Shown piece after piece: positions 17,480 to 26,027 of a stretch of DNA of 35,519 bases. The DNA comes from a bacterium (GTDB lineage Bacteria; Muiribacteriota; UBA9980), in NCBI GenBank assembly GCA_029571125.1, contig JAKPTH010000542.1, forward strand, positions 1 through 35,519. Direction: 5' to 3'. Both the position numbers and the translations under genes were made by a program. Each line of letters begins with the position of its first letter. The first letter of the stretch is position 1. The notes beneath the pieces are model-generated. The model did no database searches, was not told the DNA's origin, and worked only from the letters and a program-made list of their open reading frames with translations.

Positions 17480-17632
17480 AACGCCGTTAGCTTTAAAGAT
17501 AACCGGCCGCATATTTATATTTCTTCGACCCCGACGTTCTAAAGCGCCGCATCGCCATGAACCAGGGGCGGCCTGGAATGATTTTCAGGCGAGGGCCTCA
17601 CCGGAAACGGTTTGCGCCTCCCGTGTTCGGAA
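17480..17632 (+). ncRNA. Probable Moco/Tuco riboswitch aptamer
   Basis: A roughly 150-nt GC-rich leader lies between the promoter and an intrinsic terminator, upstream of a protein with Moco-fold-like halves and a TupA-type tungstate/molybdate binding protein. Visible helices are GCCGTTA with TAACCGGC (17483-17505), GCCTG with CAGGC (17571-17590), ACCG-GAAA-CGGT with a GNRA loop (17600-17611), and GGGGCG/GAGG with the CGCCTC tract near 17615. The Moco RNA motif is known to precede such transport and cofactor genes. The match is by architecture, gene context and remembered sequence flavour, not by a covariance model. Confidence 0.62.
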
Positions 17633-17633
17633 A

Positions 17634-17681
17634 GGAGAAAAACGCGCGACCCCGTCCGTATTTTCTCCGGACGGTTTTTTT
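17634..17681 (+). terminator. Riboswitch expression platform: terminator with competing antiterminator
   Basis: CCGTCCG (17652-17658) pairs with CGGACGG (17668-17674), followed by seven T: an intrinsic terminator inside a 5' leader. GGAGAAAA (17634-17641) is an exact reverse complement of TTTTCTCC (17661-17668). Forming that helix crosses and excludes the terminator stem, so the two states are mutually exclusive, as expected for transcriptional control. Confidence 0.75.
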
Positions 17682-17741
17682 ATTTATTGCCATACGGTAA
17701 AAACGGAAGAATTATTAATTTAATAAAACCGGAGGTTAATT

Positions 17742-18857
17742 TTGAAAAAAATTATTATTTTAACGTTTTGCGCGATTATAATCGCGCTTTCGACGGCCGG
17801 CGACGGTATCGTCGAAACCTTCTACGGCGGAGGCTCCGCCTTTATAATTAAAGGCGCAGTTAAAAAAGAAACGGCCGTCAGCTACGGTAAAATTTCAAAA
17901 CTGCGCTCGTCCGTCAAGCGCGTTAAAATTTATAACGAAAAAAACGAATACGCCTGCAGCCTTGAAATGGATGGAGTAAGCCTTCAGGACGTTCTGGAAC
18001 TCGCGCGGCCAGAGAAAAAAAGGAACGACGGTTTCGACCGCGATCTCGATATGTACGTGGTCGTGCGCGGCAAAAATGGAAAATCTGCCTTATTTTCATA
18101 CGGCGAAATAATTTCGGCTAAAGATATGAACTCGATAACCATAACCAAAAGCGCTAAACATATATTCCCGCACAAACACTCTGATCTGAGCCAGGCCGGC
18201 TTCGATATGAATAAATGGACGACAGCGTCAGGCGCGGCTAAGCTCGATTTAAAAAACTGCGCGTCGTGCCATGACGGAAAAGATCAGAAACCCGTATACT
18301 TCCCCGAAGGCTTCTGCCTCTTCGCCGCATGCGACGCTTCCAGCGCCCGTTTCGTTGAAAACATAGCCGAAATCGAAGTATGCCAGGCGCCCAAAATGAC
18401 ACTTACGCCTGAAAAAGATAAGGAAAACATGTGGCACGAAAAACCGGCGCTGATTTTTTCCGGTAAAAATACCGTTGAAATAACTATCGACGGCGTTAAA
18501 AACCTCACTAAATTCAGCCATACCGAAAATACCGTGGGCATGGGCAAAGGGTTCCACGGAAAGATCGCTTACGGAGGTTATGACATGGCGCAAATCATCA
18601 AAAACAACCTGCAGGACAAAACCGAAACACCAAAAATGTACGTTCTCGTAACCGCCGCGGACGGCTACAGAAGCCTGTTTTCGGCCGGCGAAATATTCGA
18701 TTCCCTTTACGGGCCCAACCTGTTTCTGGCCGATACCGAAAACGAAAAAGAGCTCCAGAAAAGCGGCGGCAAATTCAGGATTTTTATAAAAAGCGATTTT
18801 TTCGTCGACCGCTCGATACGCTCGGTGAAAGAAATATCCTGCGAATATTATAAATAA
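17742..18857 (+). CDS. Secreted/anchored protein with two Moco-oxidoreductase-like halves and one CxxCH motif
   Basis: The 371-residue protein starts at TTG after a strong SD (GGAGG 17731-17735). A signal peptide or anchor spans residues 1-20. Residues 35-130 and 238-365 each resemble the small beta-rich fold of Oxidored_molyb/YedY-like domains: I-x-G-V start, LQDVLELA or MAQIIKNNL helix, then VVVRGKNGKSALFSYGEI and VLVTAADGYRSLFSAGEI. Between them lies CASCH (173-177), a haem-c type CxxCH motif, followed by several further Cys residues. It could carry a haem or a metal rather than a pterin; no obvious Moco-ligating Cys context is seen. It lies behind the riboswitch and 53 bp before the TupA-like gene, so it is part of the same unit. 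The exact function is unknown. Confidence 0.65.
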   Translation: MKKIIILTFCAIIIALSTAGDGIVETFYGGGSAFIIKGAVKKETAVSYGKISKLRSSVKRVKIYNEKNEYACSLEMDGVSLQDVLELARPEKKRNDGFDRDLDMYVVVRGKNGKSALFSYGEIISAKDMNSITITKSAKHIFPHKHSDLSQAGFDMNKWTTASGAAKLDLKNCASCHDGKDQKPVYFPEGFCLFAACDASSARFVENIAEIEVCQAPKMTLTPEKDKENMWHEKPALIFSGKNTVEITIDGVKNLTKFSHTENTVGMGKGFHGKIAYGGYDMAQIIKNNLQDKTETPKMYVLVTAADGYRSLFSAGEIFDSLYGPNLFLADTENEKELQKSGGKFRIFIKSDFFVDRSIRSVKEISCEYYK

Positions 18858-18910
18858 GCAATATATTATATATAAGCTTAGTAAAACAAAAAAGAAGAAG
18901 GAGTTTTATT

Positions 18911-19771
18911 ATGAAAAAGTTCAACCCCGTCAACCGTTTAATTTTAATCATGGCAGCTCTGGCTTTTATTTTCAATTTCAGCTGCGCTTTCGCGCAGGAC
19001 GCCCTCCAAAAAGACTCTACCGGCGAAACCATTATCCTCGCCACCACCTACAGCGTTTTCGACACCGGCCTGCTGGACGTTATTTTAAAAGATTTTACGG
19101 CAAAAACCTCTATAAGCGTCAAACCAATAGTGGTCGGATCCGGCGAATCCCTTAAAATGGGCGAACGCGGCGAATGCGATATAATACTGGCTCACTCGCC
19201 CGCGCTCGAAGAAAAATTCATCGCCGACGGCTTCGGCAAAGACAGAAAATCATTCGCTAAAAACGAATTTTACATAGTCGGGCCCGAAAACGATCCGGCT
19301 AAAATAAAAGACTCGAAAGACGTTTTCGAAGCGTTCGCCAGACTCGACAGCACAGGCGTTTTTATATCGCGCGGCGATAAATCTGGCACGCATACCCGTG
19401 AAATGTCGATATGGAAAAGAACCGGCGCCGACAAAAAAGCCGGCGCAAATTACATGGTAACCGGCCAGGGCATGGCCGAAACCCTCAAAATCGCCGACGA
19501 AAAAGCCGCCTATACCCTCTGCGACTCGGCCACTTACACTTTTATGAGCGAAAAACTTAAAATTAAAAGCATTTACGCCGACGCTAAAAATTTATCCAAC
19601 GTTTACAGCGTAATCACCGTAAATCCAGATAAAACAAAACACGCCAAATACCAGCCGGCTAAAAAATTATACGATTTCATTCTTTCACCCGAAGTTTTAA
19701 AAACCGTATATGAATTCGGTGCGGATAAATTTAAAAAACCGCTTTTTGAAAAATACGAAGAACATAATTGA
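18911..19771 (+). CDS. tupA: TupA-like tungstate/molybdate ABC substrate-binding protein
   Basis: The 286-residue periplasmic protein has a signal peptide ending near CAFAQ. It carries the hallmark blocks of TupA/WtpA-like PBP type 2 proteins: ILATTYSVFDTGLLDVIL, VGSGESLKMGERGECDIILAHSP, FYIVGPENDPAKI, SRGDKSGTHT and TGQGMAETLKIADEKAAYTLCD. TupA proteins bind tungstate, and some bind molybdate, with high affinity and deliver it to TupB/TupC. No permease or ATPase gene follows; an intrinsic terminator closes the unit. The partners must be elsewhere, or the protein acts as a sensor or scavenger. The SD AAGGAG at 18898 fits the ATG. Regulation by the upstream riboswitch is expected. Confidence 0.9.
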   Translation: MKKFNPVNRLILIMAALAFIFNFSCAFAQDALQKDSTGETIILATTYSVFDTGLLDVILKDFTAKTSISVKPIVVGSGESLKMGERGECDIILAHSPALEEKFIADGFGKDRKSFAKNEFYIVGPENDPAKIKDSKDVFEAFARLDSTGVFISRGDKSGTHTREMSIWKRTGADKKAGANYMVTGQGMAETLKIADEKAAYTLCDSATYTFMSEKLKIKSIYADAKNLSNVYSVITVNPDKTKHAKYQPAKKLYDFILSPEVLKTVYEFGADKFKKPLFEKYEEHN

Positions 19772-19812
19772 ACCGATTTATAATTTAACGCGTTACGGCG
19801 CTTACACGATAA

Positions 19813-19854
19813 AAAACGGCGGATATAGGGTTTTAAACCTCTTCCGCCGTTTTT
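19813..19854. terminator. Bidirectional intrinsic terminator between tupA and the beta-propeller gene
   Basis: AAAACGGCGGA (19813-19823) pairs with TCCGCCGTTTT (19843-19853); A6 on one side and T5 on the other give a U-run in both directions. It serves tupA (+) and the convergent gene at 19899-20903 (-). Confidence 0.85.
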
Positions 19855-19898
19855 ATATATAAAGGGATTTTTTTATGGTTCGCCGCCGGCGCGGGCCG

Positions 19899-20903
19899 CT
19901 AAAACTTATACTTGATAAGCCTAAAGCCGTTTTCATCTCTTTCATACGACAGAACCGTGTCTTCGGAAAGCACGACGAATTTTTTCAATATTTTTATGCG
20001 GCTTTTATCGGGCTGCGGCTCTATCCTTATTTTAACGTAACTTTTCTTCTCGCGGTCGAATTTAACCAGATAATGCGCCACTTCTTTTCCATTTTTATCC
20101 ACCAGATATGCTTTTACATAGGCGTTGTTTTTGCGGTCAAAACCGATGACATGACATTCGGCTATTTTAGCGTCTTTATGCTCGGGCGAACAGGTCTCTG
20201 AATATACCGGTTTTTCGGGATCCGCCGCGTTCATAACGCTGAACGTGTTATCCTTTAAACTTGAAATATATACGCAATTCGAATCGTCGCCGCCGCATAC
20301 GTATGAAAATATTTTATTCGATAAAGGAATCCTTATTTCGCCGGTCAGTTTCATGTCTTCGCCGAATATCGAAATTTTGTGTTCCAATGAGTCTATAGCC
20401 ACCAAGTTAGAAGAATTGTCGGTGAATATATATTTGACTTTCTTAATGAGCTTCTCGTTTTTCTCCCGGCCTATAACGCCGGCATGCTTTCCGTCGGCGC
20501 CGAATTTATGAATTAAATTGGTTTCGGCATCGGCTAAGTAAATATAGCCCGATTTAGAAACCGCTATGTCCGATACATAATTCTGGCCTATTCCACTAGC
20601 GCCGTATGAGAAACTTTTCGAAATGGATTTATCCGAAGGGTTTATTTTGAGAACCTTTTGAGAGCCCGAATCGCAGACGAATATATTCTCGCTGGAATCA
20701 ACAGTAAAAGCGCTCGGCTCGAGCGCTTTTAAATCGCCCTCGCCCCGGTCTATTTTTATAATAAGCTCGCCCTTAACGGCCGGTCTGCTTTCACCCGCAT
20801 AGATTAAACCTATGTTGATAAGTATTATCAATGAAATTACTGCCGCGGCGAATAAAAAATACCGCTGGTAACGCCGCTTCTTATTATTGTAATTCTTCCT
20901 CAT
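19899..20903 (-). CDS. Membrane-anchored NHL/6-bladed beta-propeller-like protein
   Basis: I place the start at the ATG at 20903 (334 residues), because it has a GGGAGG SD at 20911-20916; the longer frame to 20939 has none. A basic N-terminus and a hydrophobic segment (FAAAVISLIILINIGLIYA) suggest an anchored or secreted protein. The rest shows NHL-type blades: SSENIFVCDSGSQKVLKIN, KSGYIYLADAETNLIHKFG, NLVAIDSLEHKISIFG. No catalytic motif is seen. It is a paralogue of the gene at 22954-23958: same length, and both end ED-x-x-LSY-x-x-D-x-x-GF-x-LVK-like. NHL propellers usually bind proteins or ligands; no specific role can be given. Confidence 0.75.
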   Translation of the reverse strand: MRKNYNNKKRRYQRYFLFAAAVISLIILINIGLIYAGESRPAVKGELIIKIDRGEGDLKALEPSAFTVDSSENIFVCDSGSQKVLKINPSDKSISKSFSYGASGIGQNYVSDIAVSKSGYIYLADAETNLIHKFGADGKHAGVIGREKNEKLIKKVKYIFTDNSSNLVAIDSLEHKISIFGEDMKLTGEIRIPLSNKIFSYVCGGDDSNCVYISSLKDNTFSVMNAADPEKPVYSETCSPEHKDAKIAECHVIGFDRKNNAYVKAYLVDKNGKEVAHYLVKFDREKKSYVKIRIEPQPDKSRIKILKKFVVLSEDTVLSYERDENGFRLIKYKF

Positions 20904-20945
20904 AAACAGCCTCCCTGTATATTCATGGGCGTATTTCACATATTA

Positions 20946-20954
20946 ATTATAACA
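20946..20954 (-). promoter_or_regulatory. Extended -10 promoter candidate of the propeller gene
   Basis: The minus strand reads TGTTATAAT, a perfect extended -10 (TGnTATAAT). No good -35 lies 16-18 bp upstream, which extended -10 promoters tolerate. It is divergent from the kinase promoter at 21047. Confidence 0.45.
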
Positions 20955-21046
20955 CTCATGACGTTTTCAAAGGCAGGATAAAAATCAAAAATCTTGCCGT
21001 TCAATATCTATAAATAAACCGGCCCTCATAAAACTAAAACATTTCA

Positions 21047-21076
21047 TTTACAAATTCAAACTCATTATGTTATAAT
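21047..21076 (+). promoter_or_regulatory. Sigma-70 type promoter of the kinase/regulator pair
   Basis: TTTACA (21047-21052, 5 of 6) and TATAAT (21071-21076) are separated by 18 bp, about 45 bp before the kinase ATG. Confidence 0.65.
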
Positions 21077-21120
21077 AACTTTAAATGCATAGCGGCAATT
21101 TTTAAATCATATGGCTTTTT

Positions 21121-22575
21121 ATGAAAAAAAACTTTGAAAAAATTTATACCAATCCTGTGTTTTCCGGTTTCTGGGAATGGAACTTCAAAACGGAAACGGC
21201 TTTCATAAGCCCTGATTTTAGAACGCTTTTCAACCTCGACGCTTGCGCCGCCATCGACAAACCTTACCTCTGCAGTTCGATAATTTTAAAAGAAGACGAA
21301 CCCCCACTTTTAGCCTGCCTTGAAGAACATATCAAGTCGGGCGGTAAAACTCCGTTTTATATAAAATCAAGGTATCATAGGCCCGATAAGTCGGTTTTTT
21401 CCGCGGTCTGCTCCGGATGCGTTACCGAATGGGACGACGCCGGAAATCCCGTTAGAATGATCGGATGCCATACTTCATGCCTCGAAGATTCGCTTAAAAG
21501 CGATTTCATAATAGAAAACGCCGACGAGTTTAAAACAGTTTTTTCCTTGCTGCCGAACCTTATATGCGTAATTTCACGCGAAGGATATTTTACTAAATTA
21601 AACTCTAACTGGGTTGATTTATTAGGTTACGAAATTGAAGAACTCAAGAAAAAGCCTTTTATAGATTTCGTTCATATCGAAGATTTAAAAGCCACTTCAG
21701 AAGAAGTCCAAAAAATTTTATCCGGCAAAAAAACCGTCAATTTTATAAACCGCTATTTAAAAAAAGACGGCTCTGTAATCTGGCTCGAATGGAACGCCGT
21801 CCTTTCAAAAAATCAAACTCAAATTTACGCTTCAGCACGCGATATCAGCATTAGAAAAAAATTTGAAATATCGTTGATCGAATCCGAAAAAAAAATGCAT
21901 GAAGACCATGAAAAACTTCAGGCTTCCTTTAAAGAAAAAGAAATACTGCTGCGCGAATTATACCACCGCACTAAAAATAACATGCAGGTTATATGCTCGA
22001 TGCTTCTGCTTCAGGCATACGACACCGACGACAAAAACGTTCAAAATATTCTCGGCGCGATGGAATCAAGAATACACTCCATGGCGCTTATACATCAAAA
22101 GCTTTATCAGTCGGGCAACCTTTCCAATATTTCAACTTATGAATATATTACCGAGCTAGCGCAGATGATCGCTGAAAATTACGGCGGCAAAGAAAAAAAT
22201 ATTAAGCTCGCATGCGATATCGACGACTTTTCGTTGAATATAGAATACGCTCTCCCGTGCGGCTTAATCCTCAACGAATTAATCACCAACGCCCTCAAGC
22301 ATGCGTTTCTCGCTTCAAGCTCGGATGGCGGAACCGTTTATCTGGCTTTTAAAAAAAGGCCCGAACGCGAAATTTTTATAGAAGTGCGCGACGACGGACA
22401 GGGCGCCATAAAAAATTTCGATCCCGCACGCAACGCTAAAATGGGCCTTCAAATAATTCTTGCCATAGTAGAACATCAGCTGGAAGGAAACGTTATTTTT
22501 GAAAACATCAAAGGCTTTTCATGCGCTATAACTTTTAAGGAAAAGGATATAAAGTCATTATATGAAATTAAATGA
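21121..22575 (+). CDS. PAS-PAS sensor histidine kinase (HisKA_2 type)
   Basis: The 484-residue soluble kinase has a first PAS-like domain at about 12-122 and a second PAS at about 135-245 (FTKLNSNWVDLLGYEIEELK), with no membrane helix. The dimerisation domain is HisKA_2: RELYHRTKNNMQVI, with the phosphorylated His282. The HATPase domain follows (NELITNALKHA near 385; DDGQG near 424; MGLQII). This class pairs with single receivers or antiterminator-type regulators. The start has no clear SD. An overlapping 8-codon frame (ATG at 21111, stop at 21135-21137) covers the start and could couple translation. The response regulator gene overlaps the 3' end by 14 bp. Confidence 0.9.
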   Translation: MKKNFEKIYTNPVFSGFWEWNFKTETAFISPDFRTLFNLDACAAIDKPYLCSSIILKEDEPPLLACLEEHIKSGGKTPFYIKSRYHRPDKSVFSAVCSGCVTEWDDAGNPVRMIGCHTSCLEDSLKSDFIIENADEFKTVFSLLPNLICVISREGYFTKLNSNWVDLLGYEIEELKKKPFIDFVHIEDLKATSEEVQKILSGKKTVNFINRYLKKDGSVIWLEWNAVLSKNQTQIYASARDISIRKKFEISLIESEKKMHEDHEKLQASFKEKEILLRELYHRTKNNMQVICSMLLLQAYDTDDKNVQNILGAMESRIHSMALIHQKLYQSGNLSNISTYEYITELAQMIAENYGGKEKNIKLACDIDDFSLNIEYALPCGLILNELITNALKHAFLASSSDGGTVYLAFKKRPEREIFIEVRDDGQGAIKNFDPARNAKMGLQIILAIVEHQLEGNVIFENIKGFSCAITFKEKDIKSLYEIK

Positions 22576-22948
22576 TTTAAAAGTGATGATAGTAGAAGAC
22601 GAAGCCCTGGCCGCACTTTTGCTTACAAAATTTCTTAACAAGCTCGGATGCAATGTGACCGGCGCCGTCGCAAACGGAAACGACGCCATCACTAAAGCCG
22701 ACGAAACAAAACCCGACCTGATCTTTATGGATATCCGCCTGGCGGACGAAATAGACGGTATAACCGCCGCAACCGCCATACTTGAAAAAAGAAAAACCAA
22801 TATAATTTTTATGAGCGCCTATTCCGATAAGGGCGTCGTTGAAAAAGCCATGAAACTAAATCCCATGGCCTTCGTCAACAAACCTCTGACGCTCGAAAAG
22901 TTAAAAAATTTAATCGAATCTTCTCCGTTGATCGAAAAAACTCAATAA
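22562..22948 (+). CDS. Single-domain response regulator
   Basis: The 128-residue receiver is complete: Glu12-Asp13 acidic pair, phosphoacceptor Asp57 (in LIFMDIRL), Ser85 in the switch position and Lys107 (NKPLT). There is no output domain. The sequence style (VEDEALAALLLTKFLNKLG, DGITAATAI) is the usual partner of HisKA_2 kinases. Its start lies inside the kinase gene, so translation is probably coupled. It ends 5 bp from the convergent propeller gene. Output must pass through protein-protein contact, perhaps with one of the flanking proteins or a distant enzyme; the target is not visible. Confidence 0.92.
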   Translation: MKLNDLKVMIVEDEALAALLLTKFLNKLGCNVTGAVANGNDAITKADETKPDLIFMDIRLADEIDGITAATAILEKRKTNIIFMSAYSDKGVVEKAMKLNPMAFVNKPLTLEKLKNLIESSPLIEKTQ

Positions 22949-22953
22949 AACAC

Positions 22954-23958
22954 TTATTTCACTTCGATTTTAACGAGCGTAAAACCCTGGTCGTCTTCTT
23001 TATAAGAAATTAAAAAATCCTCTTTGATTATTAAAAACTGTTTCGCCAGAGCCGTTTCATCTTCCTCCGGAAGCGGAAGAACGGCCTTCTTAACCAATTT
23101 TTGATCGCGAGAAAACTTATAAATGTAATTCGATTCGACCGGCCCCTCCGCCTGCGAATAAGCCGCCTGACAGTACATATTTTTCGCCGCGTCGAATCCT
23201 ATAAACCCCGCATAAAAAACATATAGCTTTTCTGCCTTGTCTTTTTTATAATTTAAAACCGCTTTTTTAGGATTTATGCCGTAAACGCTAAATCCGTCGG
23301 GAACTATCGTGTTAACGTAAAATCTCGCGGCGCCGTCGGAAGCATACGTATTGTAAACCTCTTCATCAGATTTTAAACTTACCGTTTTAACTGTTTTGCC
23401 GCTTTTATCGAATAATATAATCTGAGGATTTTCAAAATATTCATCGGTGAGCGCCGGCGCCCCTGAACCATCGGCAAAAATAAAACGCGGCTGCTTGATC
23501 TGCTCCTTGTCGCCTATTTTAGCCGCAATTTCACATTTTTTAGCGTCGGCCGAAAGCTTAAAAAGCCCCTTTAACGTCAATAAATAAACGCTATTATCTA
23601 TTACCGCCATGTCTATAAAAGTTTTTCCGGCCGCTGCCGTTTTTGAAAAATCACAATAATCCGAAACCTTTAAATCGTTTATATTCACTTTTATAATCTT
23701 TTGATTTACCGCATCGGCTATATGGACTGAATTAAAACCGTCATAACACAAAGCCTGAGGGCTTTTAACCAAAACTTCGCCTGAAGTTTTAGGCGAGCCG
23801 AGCTGGGCCGCGCCGGAACCGTATGGTATCTTAACCAGATCGGAAATTTCAGCGCGCGCCTGCTGAAAAAACAATGCTGTAAGCATCAACACCGCTATAA
23901 GTAAATTTTTATATAAAACTTTTAAATAAAATAAATTATTTTTTAATGTCGATTTCAT
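22954..23958 (-). CDS. Secreted beta-propeller-like protein, paralogue of the 19899 gene
   Basis: The 334-residue protein starts at the ATG at 23958, which has GAGG 6 nt upstream; the ORF track begins two codons earlier at a TTG. A signal peptide spans roughly 1-37 (LLIAVLMLTALFFQQARA). Repeating blades are visible (FNSVHIADAVNQKIIKVN, NSVYLLTLKGLFKLS). The C-terminus EDFLISYKEDDQGFTLVK matches the paralogue's EDTVLSYERDENGFRLIK. With its sister it brackets the kinase/regulator pair. No enzyme motif is present; its function is not known. Confidence 0.72.
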   Translation of the reverse strand: MKSTLKNNLFYLKVLYKNLLIAVLMLTALFFQQARAEISDLVKIPYGSGAAQLGSPKTSGEVLVKSPQALCYDGFNSVHIADAVNQKIIKVNINDLKVSDYCDFSKTAAAGKTFIDMAVIDNSVYLLTLKGLFKLSADAKKCEIAAKIGDKEQIKQPRFIFADGSGAPALTDEYFENPQIILFDKSGKTVKTVSLKSDEEVYNTYASDGAARFYVNTIVPDGFSVYGINPKKAVLNYKKDKAEKLYVFYAGFIGFDAAKNMYCQAAYSQAEGPVESNYIYKFSRDQKLVKKAVLPLPEEDETALAKQFLIIKEDFLISYKEDDQGFTLVKIEVK

Positions 23959-24016
23959 ATTCAACCTCGCTATAAAAATCTCGGCCGCTTCCGGCCATTA
24001 ACTCATTATCAGCACG

Positions 24017-24046
24017 ATAGGGGACGGCATCTTACCCGTCCCCTAT
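24017..24046. repeat. Strong hairpin between M23 and propeller genes
   Basis: ATAGGGGACGG (24017-24027) is an exact reverse complement of CCGTCCCCTAT (24036-24046). On the minus strand, the direction of both neighbours, no U-run follows. It could be an RNA-processing or attenuating stem rather than a terminator. Confidence 0.6.
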
Positions 24047-24079
24047 TTATTTAAATTTTATTAACTTGACAGCCGCGCG

Positions 24080-24790
24080 CTAAATCTTTCCGGAATTCGA
24101 TTTTTTAGAACCGTTTATAAATGTCATCGGATCAAGCGGATTTTTATTTTCATCGAGCACTTCAAAATGAAGATGCGCTCCGGTGCTCCATCCTGTGTTT
24201 CCTGATTTTGCGCCTTCTATAGGCTTGCCCTGCGTTACTTTAGTGCCGAGCTTGCACTTTTTGGAAAGATGCGCATAACGGGTATAATAAGTTTTTCCGC
24301 CTATCTCATGCTTTATGAGTATGGTTATTCCATGGCCCGTAGCTATTTTAGACTCCACTACCACGCCGTCGCCCAGAGCGTAAAGCGTGCTGCCAGTTTT
24401 TAAACTTATATCTATGCCTTCGTGAAGCTTTTTCTTCTTTTTAAGAGGATGGATCCTATAGCCGAAATAACTGGTTATCTTGCCTATGGCAGGCATTACT
24501 CCGCCAAATAAAGAAGTGCTTTCTCCTTCCTGCTTGACCGATTCGGAACCCGATGCGTCGCCCGCCGAAGAAGGATTAGCCTTTTGCTCAGAACCGGCGG
24601 CGGCGTTGCCGCTAACTTCTGGCGCCGCTGAATTTTCTGGCGCCGCCTGCTGACCGCTGGAAATACTGCCTTCGCCTATCGAATTTATAAGACTGTTGGT
24701 AGATGAGCTGAACTCCTCTGCCGAGGCCGAAAAAGCCCATATCATGCAGAAAATGAAAACCGAGATCGTTAAAAAATGCTTTTTATTCAT
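24080..24790 (-). CDS. Secreted M23 family metallopeptidase (LytM-like)
   Basis: I start it at the ATG at 24790 (236 residues), which has a GGGG-type SD at 24800; the longer frame lacks one. A signal peptide (HFLTISVFIFCMIWAFSASA) is followed by a low-complexity Ser/Ala/Glu linker to about residue 95. The catalytic domain comes next: SYFGYRIHPLKKKKKLHEGID gives the first zinc ligands (HxxxD), and GAHLHFEV gives the HxH motif. Such enzymes cut peptidoglycan cross-bridges or, if inactive, activate amidases. All zinc-binding residues are seen, so activity is likely. The gene may have its own promoter in the AT-rich 145-bp gap upstream. Confidence 0.9.
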   Translation of the reverse strand: MNKKHFLTISVFIFCMIWAFSASAEEFSSSTNSLINSIGEGSISSGQQAAPENSAAPEVSGNAAAGSEQKANPSSAGDASGSESVKQEGESTSLFGGVMPAIGKITSYFGYRIHPLKKKKKLHEGIDISLKTGSTLYALGDGVVVESKIATGHGITILIKHEIGGKTYYTRYAHLSKKCKLGTKVTQGKPIEGAKSGNTGWSTGAHLHFEVLDENKNPLDPMTFINGSKKSNSGKI

Positions 24791-24935
24791 AGCAATGACC
24801 CCTTTCATATAAAAACTTTTTGAATGCTTATAAATTAATATAATAATTATAGCAGCTTTTTAGATTTCTTATCTATATTATACTAAAAATTTATAAAATT
24901 GTTTCCGCTTTTTGTCTTCTTTTTTTTCTTATTTT

Positions 24936-25979
24936 TTATAGCGACGTTTCTTTAATCAGAGTTTCATAAAATTCAACCGGCGCAAGCTCAAAATACTTTT
25001 CTCCGCCAAATTTATTAAATAAAAATAACCTGATATCAACACATAAATGACACTTACCACAATATCCATCGCTCTTTTCAATGTAGCCCATTTTTTGAGC
25101 ATACACAAATAAACCCCTGATACCTTCATTAAATAATAACTTTATCAGCGGCTTATCGTTTAAATTTATCTCAGCATCGGCTTCATTATACGAACACATC
25201 TTTATGCCGCCGCAAAGGCCGCCGGGCATATAATTGCCATATGCATCAATATGAAAATGTGAAGTAGATAACAACTCTCTTTCACACGAAGTCATGAAAA
25301 AATCTGTCGCCGGTTTTTTATCTGCGACCGGCGGTTTCGAATAACCGCAACGGCCGCCCGGTATTAAATAATACATATCTCCGGCGCGTCTGACGATATC
25401 AGGGCTAATAGAACTCCAATCTATAGTTTTTGTTATATCGTTCTTATTGAGCATATTTAAAAATTCAGGGATCCAGACGAACGCGCCGTGAAAACCAAAA
25501 ACGCTTCTGACCGACTTAATCGCATTAATCGTAATCTGAGGTTTTATAAATTCGGCATGAAATGGAGATACAGATATCAAAACGGATCTGAGCCCGATTT
25601 TATAAAGCTCCTTTAAAACCGGTTCATATTTATTGAAATTATTGCCCCAGAAACCATTAGTTTCAACGTAAGATAATTTTATGCCGGCGGCTACAGCCAA
25701 CTCCACTGTATCTATCAGGCATTGCGTATTTAAAAACGGCTCGCCGCCGCCTATATGTATCTCCGCGCCCGGGCCGGCACGCTTTATATATTTAAAAATT
25801 TCTTCCGCCTCGTCGCGGCTAAGCCATTTGTTTTCCCGTTCGGGCGAACCGGCCACCAGACAATGACGGCAACGATTCGTACATTTATAGCTCAAAACGA
25901 TCCCGCCGCCCGAAAGCTCCGGTAACTTAATTTTTTCACGGTAGTTAAATTCATTGTTCAAATTTATATTAAATCCCAT
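24936..25979 (-). CDS. Radical SAM protein with C-terminal cysteine cluster (SPASM-like)
   Basis: The 347-residue protein starts at the ATG at 25979, supported by the SD AGAGGGG; the ORF track adds 11 unlikely residues. The radical SAM motif is CTNRCRHC (Cys33, Cys37, Cys40), followed by a GGGEP block (EIHIGGGEPFLNT) for SAM binding. Near the C-terminus GGLCGGIKMC and YCGKCHLCVD provide cysteines suited to an auxiliary Fe-S cluster, as in SPASM/twitch proteins that modify peptides. No short precursor peptide gene is visible next to it. The upstream neighbour, 48 bp away, is a lipoprotein, probably in the same operon. The substrate is unknown. Confidence 0.82.
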   Translation of the reverse strand: MGFNINLNNEFNYREKIKLPELSGGGIVLSYKCTNRCRHCLVAGSPERENKWLSRDEAEEIFKYIKRAGPGAEIHIGGGEPFLNTQCLIDTVELAVAAGIKLSYVETNGFWGNNFNKYEPVLKELYKIGLRSVLISVSPFHAEFIKPQITINAIKSVRSVFGFHGAFVWIPEFLNMLNKNDITKTIDWSSISPDIVRRAGDMYYLIPGGRCGYSKPPVADKKPATDFFMTSCERELLSTSHFHIDAYGNYMPGGLCGGIKMCSYNEADAEINLNDKPLIKLLFNEGIRGLFVYAQKMGYIEKSDGYCGKCHLCVDIRLFLFNKFGGEKYFELAPVEFYETLIKETSL

Positions 25980-26027
25980 AACCCCTCTGCCGCCCGCATA
26001 ATATAATCTCATGCCGGCCCGAATGCG

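Noticed and set aside
17612-17851. 79-residue plus-strand ORF across the leader
   Set aside because: It overlaps the terminator/antiterminator and the start of the next gene, with Arg-rich random composition.
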